NCBI RefSeq assembly: GCF_028330965.1
Contig: NZ_JAQMUB010000011.1
Location: 1 to 64,000 of the forward strand
DNA from: Oscillatoria sp. CS-180
GTDB taxonomy: Bacteria; Cyanobacteriota; Cyanobacteriia; Phormidesmidales; Phormidesmidaceae
DNA length: 64,000 nucleotides
Reading direction: 5' to 3'
The notes beneath the pieces were generated by a model that was given only the letters and a program-made list of their open reading frames with translations, had not been told where the DNA came from and made no database searches. Positions within the stretch are counted from its first letter, which is position 1. Each line of letters begins with the position of its first letter. This document shows, piece by piece, positions 1-7,600 of this stretch. The position numbers and the translations under genes were made by a program.

Positions 1-212
1 CAATAGCACAATGGCGCGAAGGCCTGTTTTGTACGGACGGATTTGCTGTATGGTGTATCGTTGCGCATGGGTGGGGTGTTACCTACGGCGTTTGCATCCT
101 GTTTTGGTGATGACGCCCTTGGGTCAAACTTTGAAATCGCAAGGTAATTTGTGAGCAGAGTACTTCGCCTTGTCAGCAGATTATTTTATCGTTTGTCTAC
201 TCATCCCCGTTC

Positions 213-467
213 ATGACCACTGTTACTGTCACTGTCAAACTCTTTGCGGCGTATCAAGAGGCTTATGGTATGCCGGAGATGACGTTGGATTTGCCTGAGG
301 GGGCGACGGTTGCCTCAGTGCGCGATCGCCTACTGGCAGACAAACCAGAGCTAGAACAGTGGCGCGACTTGACTCGGTTTGGCGTCAATTTCCAGTTTGT
401 GGAAGCGGACAGCCCGCTAGAAACAGGCGATGAGGTCGTCCTGATTCCACCGGTCAGCGGGGGATAG
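213..467 (+). CDS. moaD: MoaD/ThiS-family sulfur-carrier protein (molybdopterin synthase small subunit-like)
   Basis: An 84-residue ubiquitin-fold (beta-grasp) protein ending in Gly-Gly (residues 83-84, after PPVS). In this family the C-terminal glycine is adenylated and thiocarboxylated to donate sulfur, in MoaD for the molybdopterin dithiolene. The length and a hydrophobic core with LFAAYQEAYG near the N-terminus fit MoaD better than ThiS, which is usually about 65 residues. No other molybdopterin gene lies nearby, so the pathway cannot be fixed from context. No clear Shine-Dalgarno sequence precedes the ATG. The 212 bases upstream show no supported gene on either strand. Seen: fold-typical length and GG tail. 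Inferred: role in molybdenum cofactor rather than another thiocarboxylate pathway. Confidence 0.8.
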   Translation: MTTVTVTVKLFAAYQEAYGMPEMTLDLPEGATVASVRDRLLADKPELEQWRDLTRFGVNFQFVEADSPLETGDEVVLIPPVSGG

Positions 468-495
468 TTCCGTCTCTCAATACGGTGAGAACTAA

Positions 496-810
496 AAGGG
501 GCAAAACCCACAACGGCCCACTGTTTTTGCTGATGTCGCGATTCAAACTGCCGTAACAGGATCTCGACGCCCCACTGAGCAGGTCAACGATGTGGAAATT
601 GAAACGGAAGATTCCTGCGTCGGGAACACCAGCGTCAGTACCAGTCGTCAACTCCAGGTAGGTGGTACAGGCCACGTTCGCCAAGAGCGACAAAGCCGTC
701 ATCGTATTGAAGGCGGTGCACCTGAATCTCGTCCGACAGGCCCTACGGTCGCTGTTCCTGTCGAGGTCCAGGTTGACGTTTACAATCCTGCGGAGCGCTT
801 ACGCCCTTGA
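496..810 (+). pseudogene. 5'-truncated remnant of a secreted cyanobacterial protein
   Basis: An open frame of about 104 codons runs from just after a stop at 493-495 to the TGA at 810, with protein-like composition (VETED-like acidic stretch, CVGNTSVSTSRQ, QVDVYNPAERLRP at the end). There is no ATG. The first usable start is a GTG at 592, inside what looks like conserved sequence, and no signal peptide is encoded upstream because moaD ends only 28 bases before the frame opens. It resembles the C-terminal part of small exported cyanobacterial proteins as I remember them, so I read it as a gene that lost its promoter and export signal. A GTG-initiated 72-residue protein is the alternative. The intact secreted-protein gene at 851 follows at 40 bases. 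Confidence 0.45.
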
Positions 811-850
811 GCAGGTATGTCTCTCTAAGTCGATTTTGAGGAGGTGGGTA

Positions 851-1357
851 ATGGATCGTCAGCGCTGGTTATTAGCTATCGGTGTTGTGGTGGGATTGCA
901 GATGACGGTGATGCCGTCATCCATTGCTCACGTCCCTTTCCTGAAGCAAATAAGCTGGACGGATGCGCTCAAGTCAGATTTGCCCAACAACTTTTTAGGT
1001 GACAACGACTCGAAGCTCGCGATCGTGCAATCCTCTCAAAGACAAACTAACACCATCACATTGGACTCGGCTGATTTATCGCTGCCCCACGAATTGACTA
1101 TCGAAACGTCAGCTGCATTAGATGGGCAGATTGTGATCAATGACGAAAGTGTTCTGTCTCTCTCAACAGGAACGACCACCCTGGATGTGGCTCCTTACAT
1201 CGCGGATGATGGGGCCACAACAATAGAATTAACCGGAACATATCGTCCTGGAAACGCTGTCATCAAGTTACAGTTCGAAGGACCCGGTATTTCCATCAGT
1301 CAGCAGTCTGCGGGTATGGGACAGCTGGACTACAGTCTCAATTTGGAGGTGGACTAG
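851..1357 (+). CDS. Predicted secreted protein of unknown function
   Basis: A 168-residue protein. The start at 851 is chosen because a strong Shine-Dalgarno (GAGGAGGTGG, 838-847) sits five bases upstream and the product then begins with a signal peptide: basic MDRQR, hydrophobic core LLAIGVVVGL, and a probable cleavage after SSIA (about residue 26). The open frame extends further upstream, but that part overlaps the truncated frame 496-810. The mature part is rich in beta-branched residues with repeated short strands (TIELTGTY, VIKLQFEGP), suggesting a beta-sandwich. There are no catalytic motifs. Function unknown. It probably acts in the periplasm or outer layers. Confidence 0.7.
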   Translation: MDRQRWLLAIGVVVGLQMTVMPSSIAHVPFLKQISWTDALKSDLPNNFLGDNDSKLAIVQSSQRQTNTITLDSADLSLPHELTIETSAALDGQIVINDESVLSLSTGTTTLDVAPYIADDGATTIELTGTYRPGNAVIKLQFEGPGISISQQSAGMGQLDYSLNLEVD

Positions 1358-1384
1358 CCAATGCTTGGGAGGCGGTAGCGGTGT

Positions 1385-1494
1385 CTAGGACACTACGGCA
1401 GAAATAGGCTCATCCTTCAAAACATTGGGAAAGCCCATCTGCCTTAGTTTTTAACTTTGAGTTTTGAGTTTTGAATTCCGCGTAGTGGTACTAG
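1385..1494 (-). repeat. MITE-like dispersed repeat, copy 1
   Basis: A 110-bp non-coding element bounded by CTAG on both sides. Read on the minus strand it starts with AGTACCACTACGC-GGAATTC, continues through an A/T-rich tract of CAAAACT repeats, and ends with a block that can fold (GGCAGA ... TCTGCC) followed by GTAGTGTCCTAG. The ends form an imperfect terminal inverted repeat (CACTACG). Related copies lie at 13506-13625 and 54231-54350. No coding capacity. It sits between two genes that converge on it. Confidence 0.7.
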
Positions 1495-1645
1495 TGGGTC
1501 ATTTGCTGTGCATGCTGCCATTACACGTTGCGGCTTCGGCGCTAATGTTTGACCAGGCGCTGCGATCACACCACTTGTCATTGGTGTGAGGCTGCTGATT
1601 CGTCCATCTTTACCGCTGCTACTAAATCGTAGTTCTCTCATGTGG

Positions 1646-2362
1646 CTACCATCCAAGCTGCTGTGTGGCTTGAATGAGTTTGGGATGCACCCACCAAAAC
1701 CCCAGAACGAAGAGGGTAATGCCTAGGTAGGACGGACGTAGGAATTCTTGCCACTTGATCTGCTGCTTGCCCTGCCACACGGCCAGAAAGGGAATGACGG
1801 AGGTTCTTTCCTTTACAGCTTCGAAGGCCGAGCCATAGCGGGCCTGCCAGCGACGATCGCCATGCCAGACCGCAAACAGGTGATGGGCAATCAGGCCAGC
1901 GGACGTTACCACCATGAACGTTGTGCCTAACCACAGGGTGTGCGCGATACACCAGATGACTTGCCCTACCATTTGAGGATGGCGCGTGATGCGAATGATG
2001 CCCGTCTCGTACAGATGAACCTGAGGCTTTTCGATGGCGGCAACCTCTAAGAGGTTGAAAGTTGCCGGATAGAGAAAGAAGAAGGAGATGACTGAGACAA
2101 TCCAGACCGCCTCAAACATGCCGGGGACGCCCTGAACATTCCAAAGCCGGAGACCATCGTAGCGGTGGTTGATGAAGTAAATGATCAAAACGCTGGCTGC
2201 GGGAATGCTGACTAGGGCAAACAAAACTCGATAAGCCCTAGCACCAATGATTTTTTCGCCTTTAGGACGAAGGGCTGCCAAACCACTGTGAGCGATCGCA
2301 AAGCCAACCAAAAGCGCCAGCATGATGCCATGACTGGGCGATAACCAAGACCACAATGTCAT
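1646..2362 (-). CDS. 15-cis-zeta-carotene isomerase (Z-ISO), NnrU family
   Basis: A 238-residue polytopic membrane protein of the NnrU family. Z-ISO isomerises the central 15-cis bond of tri-cis-zeta-carotene between phytoene desaturase and zeta-carotene desaturase and binds haem b. Sequence support: an RHP motif at 127-129 (GIIRITRHPQ), the block HHLFAVWHGDRR at 160-171, and YGSAFEAVKERTSVIPF directly after, which I recognise as the plant and cyanobacterial Z-ISO signature rather than generic NnrU. At least five hydrophobic segments are visible. The gene follows the DUF92 gene on the same strand by 39 bases, so two isoprenoid-related genes (carotenoid and phytyl salvage) may be co-transcribed. 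An NnrU protein of other function is less likely. Confidence 0.8.
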   Translation of the reverse strand: MTLWSWLSPSHGIMLALLVGFAIAHSGLAALRPKGEKIIGARAYRVLFALVSIPAASVLIIYFINHRYDGLRLWNVQGVPGMFEAVWIVSVISFFFLYPATFNLLEVAAIEKPQVHLYETGIIRITRHPQMVGQVIWCIAHTLWLGTTFMVVTSAGLIAHHLFAVWHGDRRWQARYGSAFEAVKERTSVIPFLAVWQGKQQIKWQEFLRPSYLGITLFVLGFWWVHPKLIQATQQLGW

Positions 2363-2401
2363 AAGTACTAAAAGCGTCCGAACTGCGTACTTGCAACGAT
2401 A

Positions 2402-3181
2402 TCAAAAATCCAGGGTTGTCATGAAAACTAACCCTAGAAGAATAGCTGCGATCGCGCCAATCGTCGTGTTGATGATGTTGACCAGTTCATTGGTCAACCA
2501 GGGCAGATTATCTTGAAAGGCAGCACCAATAACACTTTCCAAGTTGGTCGCAATGAAGGCTGCAACTAAACATAGCAGCACGCCTATCAGCGTAATGAGT
2601 CCTGTAGACCAGCCGACTGCCGCAATTACAATCGAACCCAGCAGACCCGCTAAGGTTCCCTCTAAACTAACCGCACCTTCTGTTCCGGCAGGGACAGGCT
2701 GTAGCGTTGTGATTAAGAAGGTTCGCTTGCCATAGGCTTTACCAACTTCACTTGCGGTCGTATCTGAAAGCTTGGTAGCAAAGCTGGCGACATATCCTAG
2801 ACTCAGCAAAGTCATCCAAATAGCGGAGATATTTGGCAAGACGTTGTAGTTAATCAGTGCTACGCCCAAGGCACACAGGGTTGCAGTTAAAGCTGACCCC
2901 CATACATTTTCTGGGCCTCTGACACCGGATCGTTTTTCTGCAATACCTGCTGCCTCTTTCTCAGCTTTGCCAATGCGAGTGACGACTGAACCCACCAAGA
3001 AATACACCATCACCACGGTGTATCCGCGCCAGCCTAAACAGCCCCAAACGAGCACGCCCAATATCCAAGCATGACAATAGCCTGCAGGTGTGAGGAGCTT
3101 TTTGGGCAGTAACCAGGCGATCGCGAGCAGTGCTGTATTAAGCGCAAGGGCAACCAGCCAGGGCATTAGCACGAAAGGCAT
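2402..3181 (-). CDS. DUF92/TIGR00297 membrane protein, phytyl-phosphate kinase (VTE6)-like
   Basis: A 259-residue integral membrane protein with about seven hydrophobic segments and the DUF92 core (SDTTASEVGKAYG at about 139-151, then TLQPVPAGTEGAVSLEGT). Members include plant VTE6 and its cyanobacterial homologue, which phosphorylate phytyl phosphate to the diphosphate so that phytol released from chlorophyll can enter tocopherol and phylloquinone synthesis. The family resembles CTP-dependent polyprenol kinases. The ATG at 3181 opens a hydrophobic N-terminus. It lies directly upstream of the Z-ISO gene and 53 bases downstream of the anti-sigma gene on the same strand. The function is by family only. 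Substrate not shown by the sequence. Confidence 0.75.
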   Translation of the reverse strand: MPFVLMPWLVALALNTALLAIAWLLPKKLLTPAGYCHAWILGVLVWGCLGWRGYTVVMVYFLVGSVVTRIGKAEKEAAGIAEKRSGVRGPENVWGSALTATLCALGVALINYNVLPNISAIWMTLLSLGYVASFATKLSDTTASEVGKAYGKRTFLITTLQPVPAGTEGAVSLEGTLAGLLGSIVIAAVGWSTGLITLIGVLLCLVAAFIATNLESVIGAAFQDNLPWLTNELVNIINTTIGAIAAILLGLVFMTTLDF

Positions 3182-3234
3182 GGAACGGTCTCCAGATTTC
3201 AGTAGCGCATCTACCCTTCAGCATGGAGCTTATG

Positions 3235-3693
3235 CTAAGAAGCGTCAATGGGCGGCGTCGATATAGACCGTTCGGCAAAGCGCTTACGAATGTGCAAACA
3301 GTTCTGGTTGTCAGCGCTTGAAGTGTACTCAACTAGGTCAGCGACTCGATACATGATGCGGAGACCTCGTCCGCCTTCGGATTCAGACGTTGTCGTTTCG
3401 AGTTTTTGCTCCAGCGTAGCGCGCAAATCAAATCCTGGACCCTGATCCAGAATTTTCATGTCTAGGTAGTCTTCGGTGACGGTGACCTCAATGAGGATAG
3501 GGGTTTCAGGAGGAAGTTCTTGGTGAGCATGGCGGACAGCGTTTGTGAACCCTTCAATCAGCGCAAGCTGACATTGAAGCCAATCTTCTTGAGGAATTGG
3601 CAATTCGTGAAAGTCATCAAACCAAGATAAAACGCCCTTTAAAGCTTTTGGGTCCGTTTCAGTCTTATAAGTGCTTTGCTTTAGGATGCTCAA
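3235..3693 (-). CDS. Anti-sigma regulatory factor, RsbW-like GHKL serine kinase/ATPase
   Basis: A 152-residue single-domain HATPase_c protein. The ATP-binding motifs are in order: N box with E47, N51 and H55 (LIEGFTNAVRHAH), G1 box DQGPGFD at 83-89, and G2 box GGRGLRIM at 107-114. Such stand-alone domains switch partner proteins by phosphorylating anti-sigma-factor antagonists or by sequestering sigma factors. No STAS-domain antagonist or sigma factor is encoded in the window, so the partner is unknown. The only start that fits is a TTG at 3693, since an in-frame stop lies 33 bases upstream with no ATG or GTG between. Confidence 0.85.
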   Translation of the reverse strand: MSILKQSTYKTETDPKALKGVLSWFDDFHELPIPQEDWLQCQLALIEGFTNAVRHAHQELPPETPILIEVTVTEDYLDMKILDQGPGFDLRATLEQKLETTTSESEGGRGLRIMYRVADLVEYTSSADNQNCLHIRKRFAERSISTPPIDAS

Positions 3694-3880
3694 GGATCTA
3701 ACAACCGATAAGGCCCAAATCTTTCACATGACATCTGTTGTGAGTTGCAAACCCATCCAACAGATTTTCTACTTCAAATACTTTCAACGGTAGAGAACCC
3801 AAATCGGGCAAATCTCGCTTTTTTTTGATGAATAATTAATCCCGCATCAACGTCTATCGCAAAAGGTATAACCGTTACTC

Positions 3881-3975
3881 GTTCCATAAGGACAAGACGG
3901 CGAGCTATCTGGCGATGCGCTAGGCACCGAGTGCTGTGGGATACACAAGCCTAGATGGTTAAAGCTCTATCAATA
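3881..3975 (+). ncRNA. Candidate structured RNA element, copy A
   Basis: About 80 percent identical to 54621-54713 (74 of 93 aligned positions, one 2-base gap). Predicted fold: CTAGG (3920-3924) pairs with CCTAG (3950-3954) around a variable apical hairpin, and AGCT plus TGGC (3903-3906 and 3910-3913) pair with GTTA plus AGCT (3958-3961 and 3963-3966). Relative to copy B the inner helix changes from A-U and G-C pairs to G-U pairs, so pairing is preserved. Substitutions cluster in the apical hairpin. The strand is chosen because G-U pairs work on the plus strand. Could be a small RNA, part of a mobile-element guide RNA, or another structured repeat. Confidence 0.5.
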
Positions 3976-4151
3976 GGACTGACACAAAGGATTTATTCGA
4001 TTGTTGTAGCTAGCGTAAGGTGGACGTTGTCCGCTCTACCTGTAGACATTTGCGTGAGTAGCCCTGTTTAGACTAAGCGGTCATGGTGATAGGGTGTCTC
4101 TATCAAGCATTCCCAATCGCGATCGCCGCTGCTCAAGACAGTGTTAGGAAA

Positions 4152-4211
4152 GCAGGAATCTTTAATTGCATTTGAATATGCTTACAAATGCTTCGTAATA
4201 AAGATTTCTGC
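4152..4211. terminator. Imperfect 13-bp stem-loop downstream of the MacB-like gene
   Basis: The outer arms 4152-4164 and 4199-4211 pair over 13 bp with one wobble, and an inner pair CATTTG/CAAATG (4169-4174, 4185-4190) stacks inside. It lies 70 bases 3' of the minus-strand permease gene and on that strand is followed by TTTCC, so it could end that transcript. There is no strong U-tract, so termination is only plausible. Confidence 0.4.
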
Positions 4212-4281
4212 GGTACTCCGTTGCTGTGCCATAGCATCTGCATCCTATTGATTGGTTGCTCGTCAGGCATGCGCAAGCTAA

Positions 4282-5505
4282 TCAAGCACTTCTCAGGGCC
4301 ACAATCGGGTCCAACTTCGCTGCCTGACGCGCTGGAAATACACCGAAAAACAGCCCGATGCCCCCGGAAACCCCAACCGTCACTGCGATCGCGACAGCAG
4401 AAACACCAGCTTCAAACGGCGTCAAGACACTGATCAGGACAATGCCGCTGATGCCTAATCCAGTACCGACTAAGCCGCCTGCAATGGAAAGGATGATCGC
4501 TTCGATCAGAAACTGCATCAGAATGTCTTGCTGAGCCGCTCCGATCGCTTTTCTGAGGCCAATCTCCTGTGTCCGTTCCCTGACGGAGACCAGCATAATA
4601 TTCATAATGCCAATGCCGCCAACGAGCAAAGAAATGCCTGCGATCGTTGCCAGCATCACTGTTAAAGCACCCGTAATGGTTCCTGCAATGTTCAGCAAGG
4701 TGTCTTGACTTTGAATGAAAAAGTCATCTTCGCCTCGAATGTTGTGTCGCAAGCGCAGCAGATTAGCAATCTGAAACTCCGCAGTACTCATACTTTCTCG
4801 GTCGTAGGTCGAGACCGAGATGAAAGAGACCTCGATACCGTAAGGTGACTGTCGTCTACCGACCAAACGACTAGCCTGCGTGGTGATGGGGACCAGCACG
4901 GCGTCATCGTAATCCAGACCTAAATTAGACCCCTTTCTCTCCATGACGCCGATCACTTCGAAGCTAGTTCCCTTGATACGGATAGATTCTCCAATCGGCG
5001 AGGCGTCGTCAAACAAACGCTCAGCCAGGGTTGCCCCGACGACGACGACCTGACGTCGGCGTTCTAAATCTAGTTCAGAAATAAAGCGTCCGTAATCAAT
5101 CTCGAAGCTGCGAACTTGCAGAAACTGCTCGTTGGTACCAACAACGCTTGTATTCGTGTTCCGGTTCCGGTACGTTACCAAATTTCGTGAACTGAACTCT
5201 GGCGTGACTCCGGCCACAGTGGGCACTTGCTCTTGAATCGCCTCGGCATCAGAGACAACCAGCGTTCTTGGGATGTCGATACTACCGAGCTCTCGGGTTT
5301 CTCGATTGCCAGGAGCAATAAACAAGACGTTTGGTCCCAGAGCCTGTAATTGGTCATCGATGTAGCGTTGTGCTGCTTCGCCAATGCCCACCATTGCGAT
5401 GACTGAAGCGTTGCCGATGACAATTCCCAGCATTGTCAGACTGCTACGGAGTTTATTAGCCGTCAGGGTTTTGACAGCCATTTGTAAGCTCTCACCAAGG
5501 TGCAT
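4282..5505 (-). CDS. MacB/FtsX-type ABC transporter permease
   Basis: A 407-residue permease with the MacB layout: an N-terminal transmembrane helix (about 20-40, SSLTMLGIVIGNASVIAMVG), a long periplasmic MacB core domain (about 41-265) and three C-terminal FtsX helices (about 270-300, 325-350, 365-395), ending in the family-typical PARQAAKLDPIVALRSA. Such permeases work with a separate ATPase and usually a membrane-fusion adaptor to drive export of peptides, lipids or metabolites through a mechanotransmission mechanism. Neither partner gene adjoins it, so the complex must be assembled from genes elsewhere. The substrate is unknown. No clear ribosome-binding site was seen before the ATG at 5505. 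Confidence 0.85.
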   Translation of the reverse strand: MHLGESLQMAVKTLTANKLRSSLTMLGIVIGNASVIAMVGIGEAAQRYIDDQLQALGPNVLFIAPGNRETRELGSIDIPRTLVVSDAEAIQEQVPTVAGVTPEFSSRNLVTYRNRNTNTSVVGTNEQFLQVRSFEIDYGRFISELDLERRRQVVVVGATLAERLFDDASPIGESIRIKGTSFEVIGVMERKGSNLGLDYDDAVLVPITTQASRLVGRRQSPYGIEVSFISVSTYDRESMSTAEFQIANLLRLRHNIRGEDDFFIQSQDTLLNIAGTITGALTVMLATIAGISLLVGGIGIMNIMLVSVRERTQEIGLRKAIGAAQQDILMQFLIEAIILSIAGGLVGTGLGISGIVLISVLTPFEAGVSAVAIAVTVGVSGGIGLFFGVFPARQAAKLDPIVALRSA

Positions 5506-5580
5506 TTAACTCACTTCACCATAAGGGCACTGTCTCTAGGAAAGCACAAACGACGAGATTTGGTGGTCGACCGATGGGGT

Positions 5581-6210
5581 TTACTCTTGCTCACCCGTTA
5601 AGGCCACATAGCCTCCTAGGGCGATCAGTCCAGTGCCCGTAGCGTATCGCTGGGTAGCCCGAAGCCGAGGGCTATTGTGTAACAGCTGACCGATCGGGCC
5701 TGCCAAAAGGATCACAATGAAGTCGACAGCGGTGTTCAGCAGAACCGAGATTGTGCCAAGCAGTAGGAACTGGACAAAGATAATGCCGTCCGGGTTAATG
5801 AATTGTGGAATGAAGGCCAGAAAAAACAACGCTGTTTTCGGATTAAGCACTTCAACAACAACGCCCTGAAAGAAAGCACGGTTGTGTCCGGTTTTTTGAA
5901 AGCTACCGACCTGGGTAGAACTGTCTTGCCCAAGAAGCGTTTTGACGCCCAGATAAATCAGATAGGCTGCGCCCAGGTATTTCACTATGGCAAAAGCGAT
6001 CGCAGAGGCTGCCAGCACAATTGAAATGCCCAGAGCGGCAGCGACAACGTGGAACAGTCCTCCCGCTGAAGTCCCTAGAGCTGAAGCGATGCCTTCTTGT
6101 CGCCCACCCCTCAAGCTGCGAGTCATGACGTAGAGAATACCAGGGCCGGGGGTAATCGCAAGGGCGATCGCGGCACTCAAGAACACACCAAAAGTGATTA
6201 GATCAGGCAT
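5581..6210 (-). CDS. LysE/RhtB-family amino-acid exporter
   Basis: A 209-residue membrane protein with six hydrophobic stretches and the LysE family start: FLSAAIALAITPGPGILYVMTRSLRGGRQEGIASALG, in which the TPGP motif (about 20-23) and the following GxxxG helix are diagnostic. Members export amino acids such as lysine, homoserine, threonine or leucine, using proton exchange. The substrate cannot be read from the sequence. It stands alone: the nearest same-strand gene, the permease, is 75 bases downstream and functionally unrelated. Confidence 0.85.
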   Translation of the reverse strand: MPDLITFGVFLSAAIALAITPGPGILYVMTRSLRGGRQEGIASALGTSAGGLFHVVAAALGISIVLAASAIAFAIVKYLGAAYLIYLGVKTLLGQDSSTQVGSFQKTGHNRAFFQGVVVEVLNPKTALFFLAFIPQFINPDGIIFVQFLLLGTISVLLNTAVDFIVILLAGPIGQLLHNSPRLRATQRYATGTGLIALGGYVALTGEQE

Positions 6211-6313
6211 ATTGCTCCATGTTTACTCAGGTTGGATAAGGAAATGGATTGTAGATAGAGCTTATGCATATGACCCAACGGTTGTGAAGTAAGCCGCTAC
6301 AGCGCATTAGCTT

Positions 6314-6799
6314 TTATGACTGATCAAGTCTTTGATATCCCCAGCTACAGACTATTTTTTCATAGACTGGAAAAGTTTTTTTGAAAGCGTTAATCAATCG
6401 CTTCCCACCAAGGGTTACAGTTCCTTCATGGGACCAATACACAATAGTTCTCAACTTGAAATCTGTGATGCAAAGTTCGGAATGCCAGTAACCAAATCCC
6501 ATTGGCGGAGATTCAATCCAAGCCTCATCATGCTCTGGAAAAACGTATACGCCCCCTGCTTGATAAAATTCTGTGATGAAGTCTTGAAACTCTTCTTCTG
6601 GCAGTTCTGCTTCCATTAGATTGCAGTCAAAAGCCAGCAGGTCATTTCGCGAAGCTGGCTCTAGTGGAAACCAATAATGACTGTTCCAACCCCATAGTCG
6701 TTTTAGCTCTTTTAAGGCAGACTGAAGCTTATCCTTATCGTGGCCATGATCTATGGGCGACATAATATAGAGACCAGTTTTTGGGCACTTCGCTTTCAC
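6314..6799 (-). CDS. Hypothetical protein coupled to the cyclase-family gene
   Basis: A 161-residue soluble protein rich in aromatic residues (LKRLWGWNSHYWFPLEP, GFGYWHSELCI), family not recognised. The GTG start overlaps the stop codon of the upstream cyclase-family gene by four bases (GTGA), implying translational coupling. An ATG at codon 13 is the alternative start. The composition of short aromatic alpha/beta segments resembles immunity-like or SUKH-like small proteins, but I cannot support such an assignment. There is no signal peptide and no membrane segment. The coupling suggests a role linked to the cyclase-family enzyme. Confidence 0.7.
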   Translation of the reverse strand: MKAKCPKTGLYIMSPIDHGHDKDKLQSALKELKRLWGWNSHYWFPLEPASRNDLLAFDCNLMEAELPEEEFQDFITEFYQAGGVYVFPEHDEAWIESPPMGFGYWHSELCITDFKLRTIVYWSHEGTVTLGGKRLINAFKKTFPVYEKIVCSWGYQRLDQS

Positions 6800-7455
6800 A
6801 TTTCAACTATTACGTACGCTCTGACTGGAAACGTCCCGAAATTTTTAACTTTGACCGGTACAGCACTGAATTTAAAGGGCTTATTGGGTATTTTTTCCAA
6901 ATTGCATAAGTGCTCAACGATTGGGATATCAGCCCCCAACAACGTTGAGTGTACAGGCCGTGCTCCACTCGTTGTATCGTCAATATTCAACGAGTCAATT
7001 CCAACTAACGCCGCACCAGATTGCTTTAACCACTCGGCTGCTTCGGCGGTTAAATACGGGTGATTTTCGAAATACTGATCTGTTCTCCAGTGGCGATCCC
7101 AACCAGTCTGAATCAGTACAGCTTGCCCTTCCACCTCCAGACTAGAAAACAACTCAATACCAATTGGACGCTGCTCGGGATTGACTCGGACTATCACAGC
7201 GTCCAATTGGGCTACTGATTCCAGCGCTAATTGGGAAAGATCTTTCCCATCAGCATACCGATGAAATGGGGCATCAATATATGTTCCAGTGTTTGCCACC
7301 ATCTCAATCTTGCCAATGTGAAACGTTGTCCCCTCGGCATAATGTAACTTGGAGGCTTCTCGACTCAAAAAATCACAAATAATGGGGGCGGGTAGCCCTT
7401 TGTATGTAATCATCCCGTCTTCTACGGTGTGACTCACATCAATTAAAGTGACCAT
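6796..7455 (-). CDS. Cyclase-family (kynurenine formamidase-like) protein with altered metal site
   Basis: A 219-residue member of the cyclase family (Pfam Cyclase), whose best known members hydrolyse N-formylkynurenine using a metal held by the motif HxGTHxDxPxH. Here the motif is N55-T-G-T-Y59-I-D61-A-P-F-H65, so the first two histidines are Asn and Tyr while the Asp and the last His remain. The rest of the fold is present: GIDSLNIDD around 160 and a C-terminal VPVKVKNFGTFPVRAYVIVE strand pair. The ATG at 7455 is preferred over the GTG at 7470. The substrate is unknown. The motif change argues against calling it kynB. Its stop overlaps the start of the hypothetical gene downstream. Confidence 0.8.
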   Translation of the reverse strand: MVTLIDVSHTVEDGMITYKGLPAPIICDFLSREASKLHYAEGTTFHIGKIEMVANTGTYIDAPFHRYADGKDLSQLALESVAQLDAVIVRVNPEQRPIGIELFSSLEVEGQAVLIQTGWDRHWRTDQYFENHPYLTAEAAEWLKQSGAALVGIDSLNIDDTTSGARPVHSTLLGADIPIVEHLCNLEKIPNKPFKFSAVPVKVKNFGTFPVRAYVIVEM

Positions 7456-7600
7456 ATCGATTATTTCCACATCAATAGATTGATCTTAGGGTCGTTAAGG
7501 AGATTTCTGAAAACAAAAAAATACCCAGCTGTGGTGCCTTACACTGCGCTAATGACACCACAGCAGCGGTCAATTCTTTGATGGAGATCCCTCAACGATC

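Larger units (their letters stand above)
3694..4281. other. Gene-free interval with a structured RNA-like repeat and a long hairpin
   Basis: This 588-base interval lies between the divergently oriented ends of the anti-sigma gene and the MacB-like gene. It holds copy A of the 95-nt structured element (3881-3975) and a long imperfect inverted repeat (4152-4211). No protein-like frame was found. A short frame starting at 4188 runs antisense into the permease gene and is not credible. Confidence 0.7.

Noticed and set aside
6796-7455. Naming the cyclase-family gene kynB
   Set aside because: Two of the metal-site histidines are missing and no other kynurenine-pathway gene is nearby.
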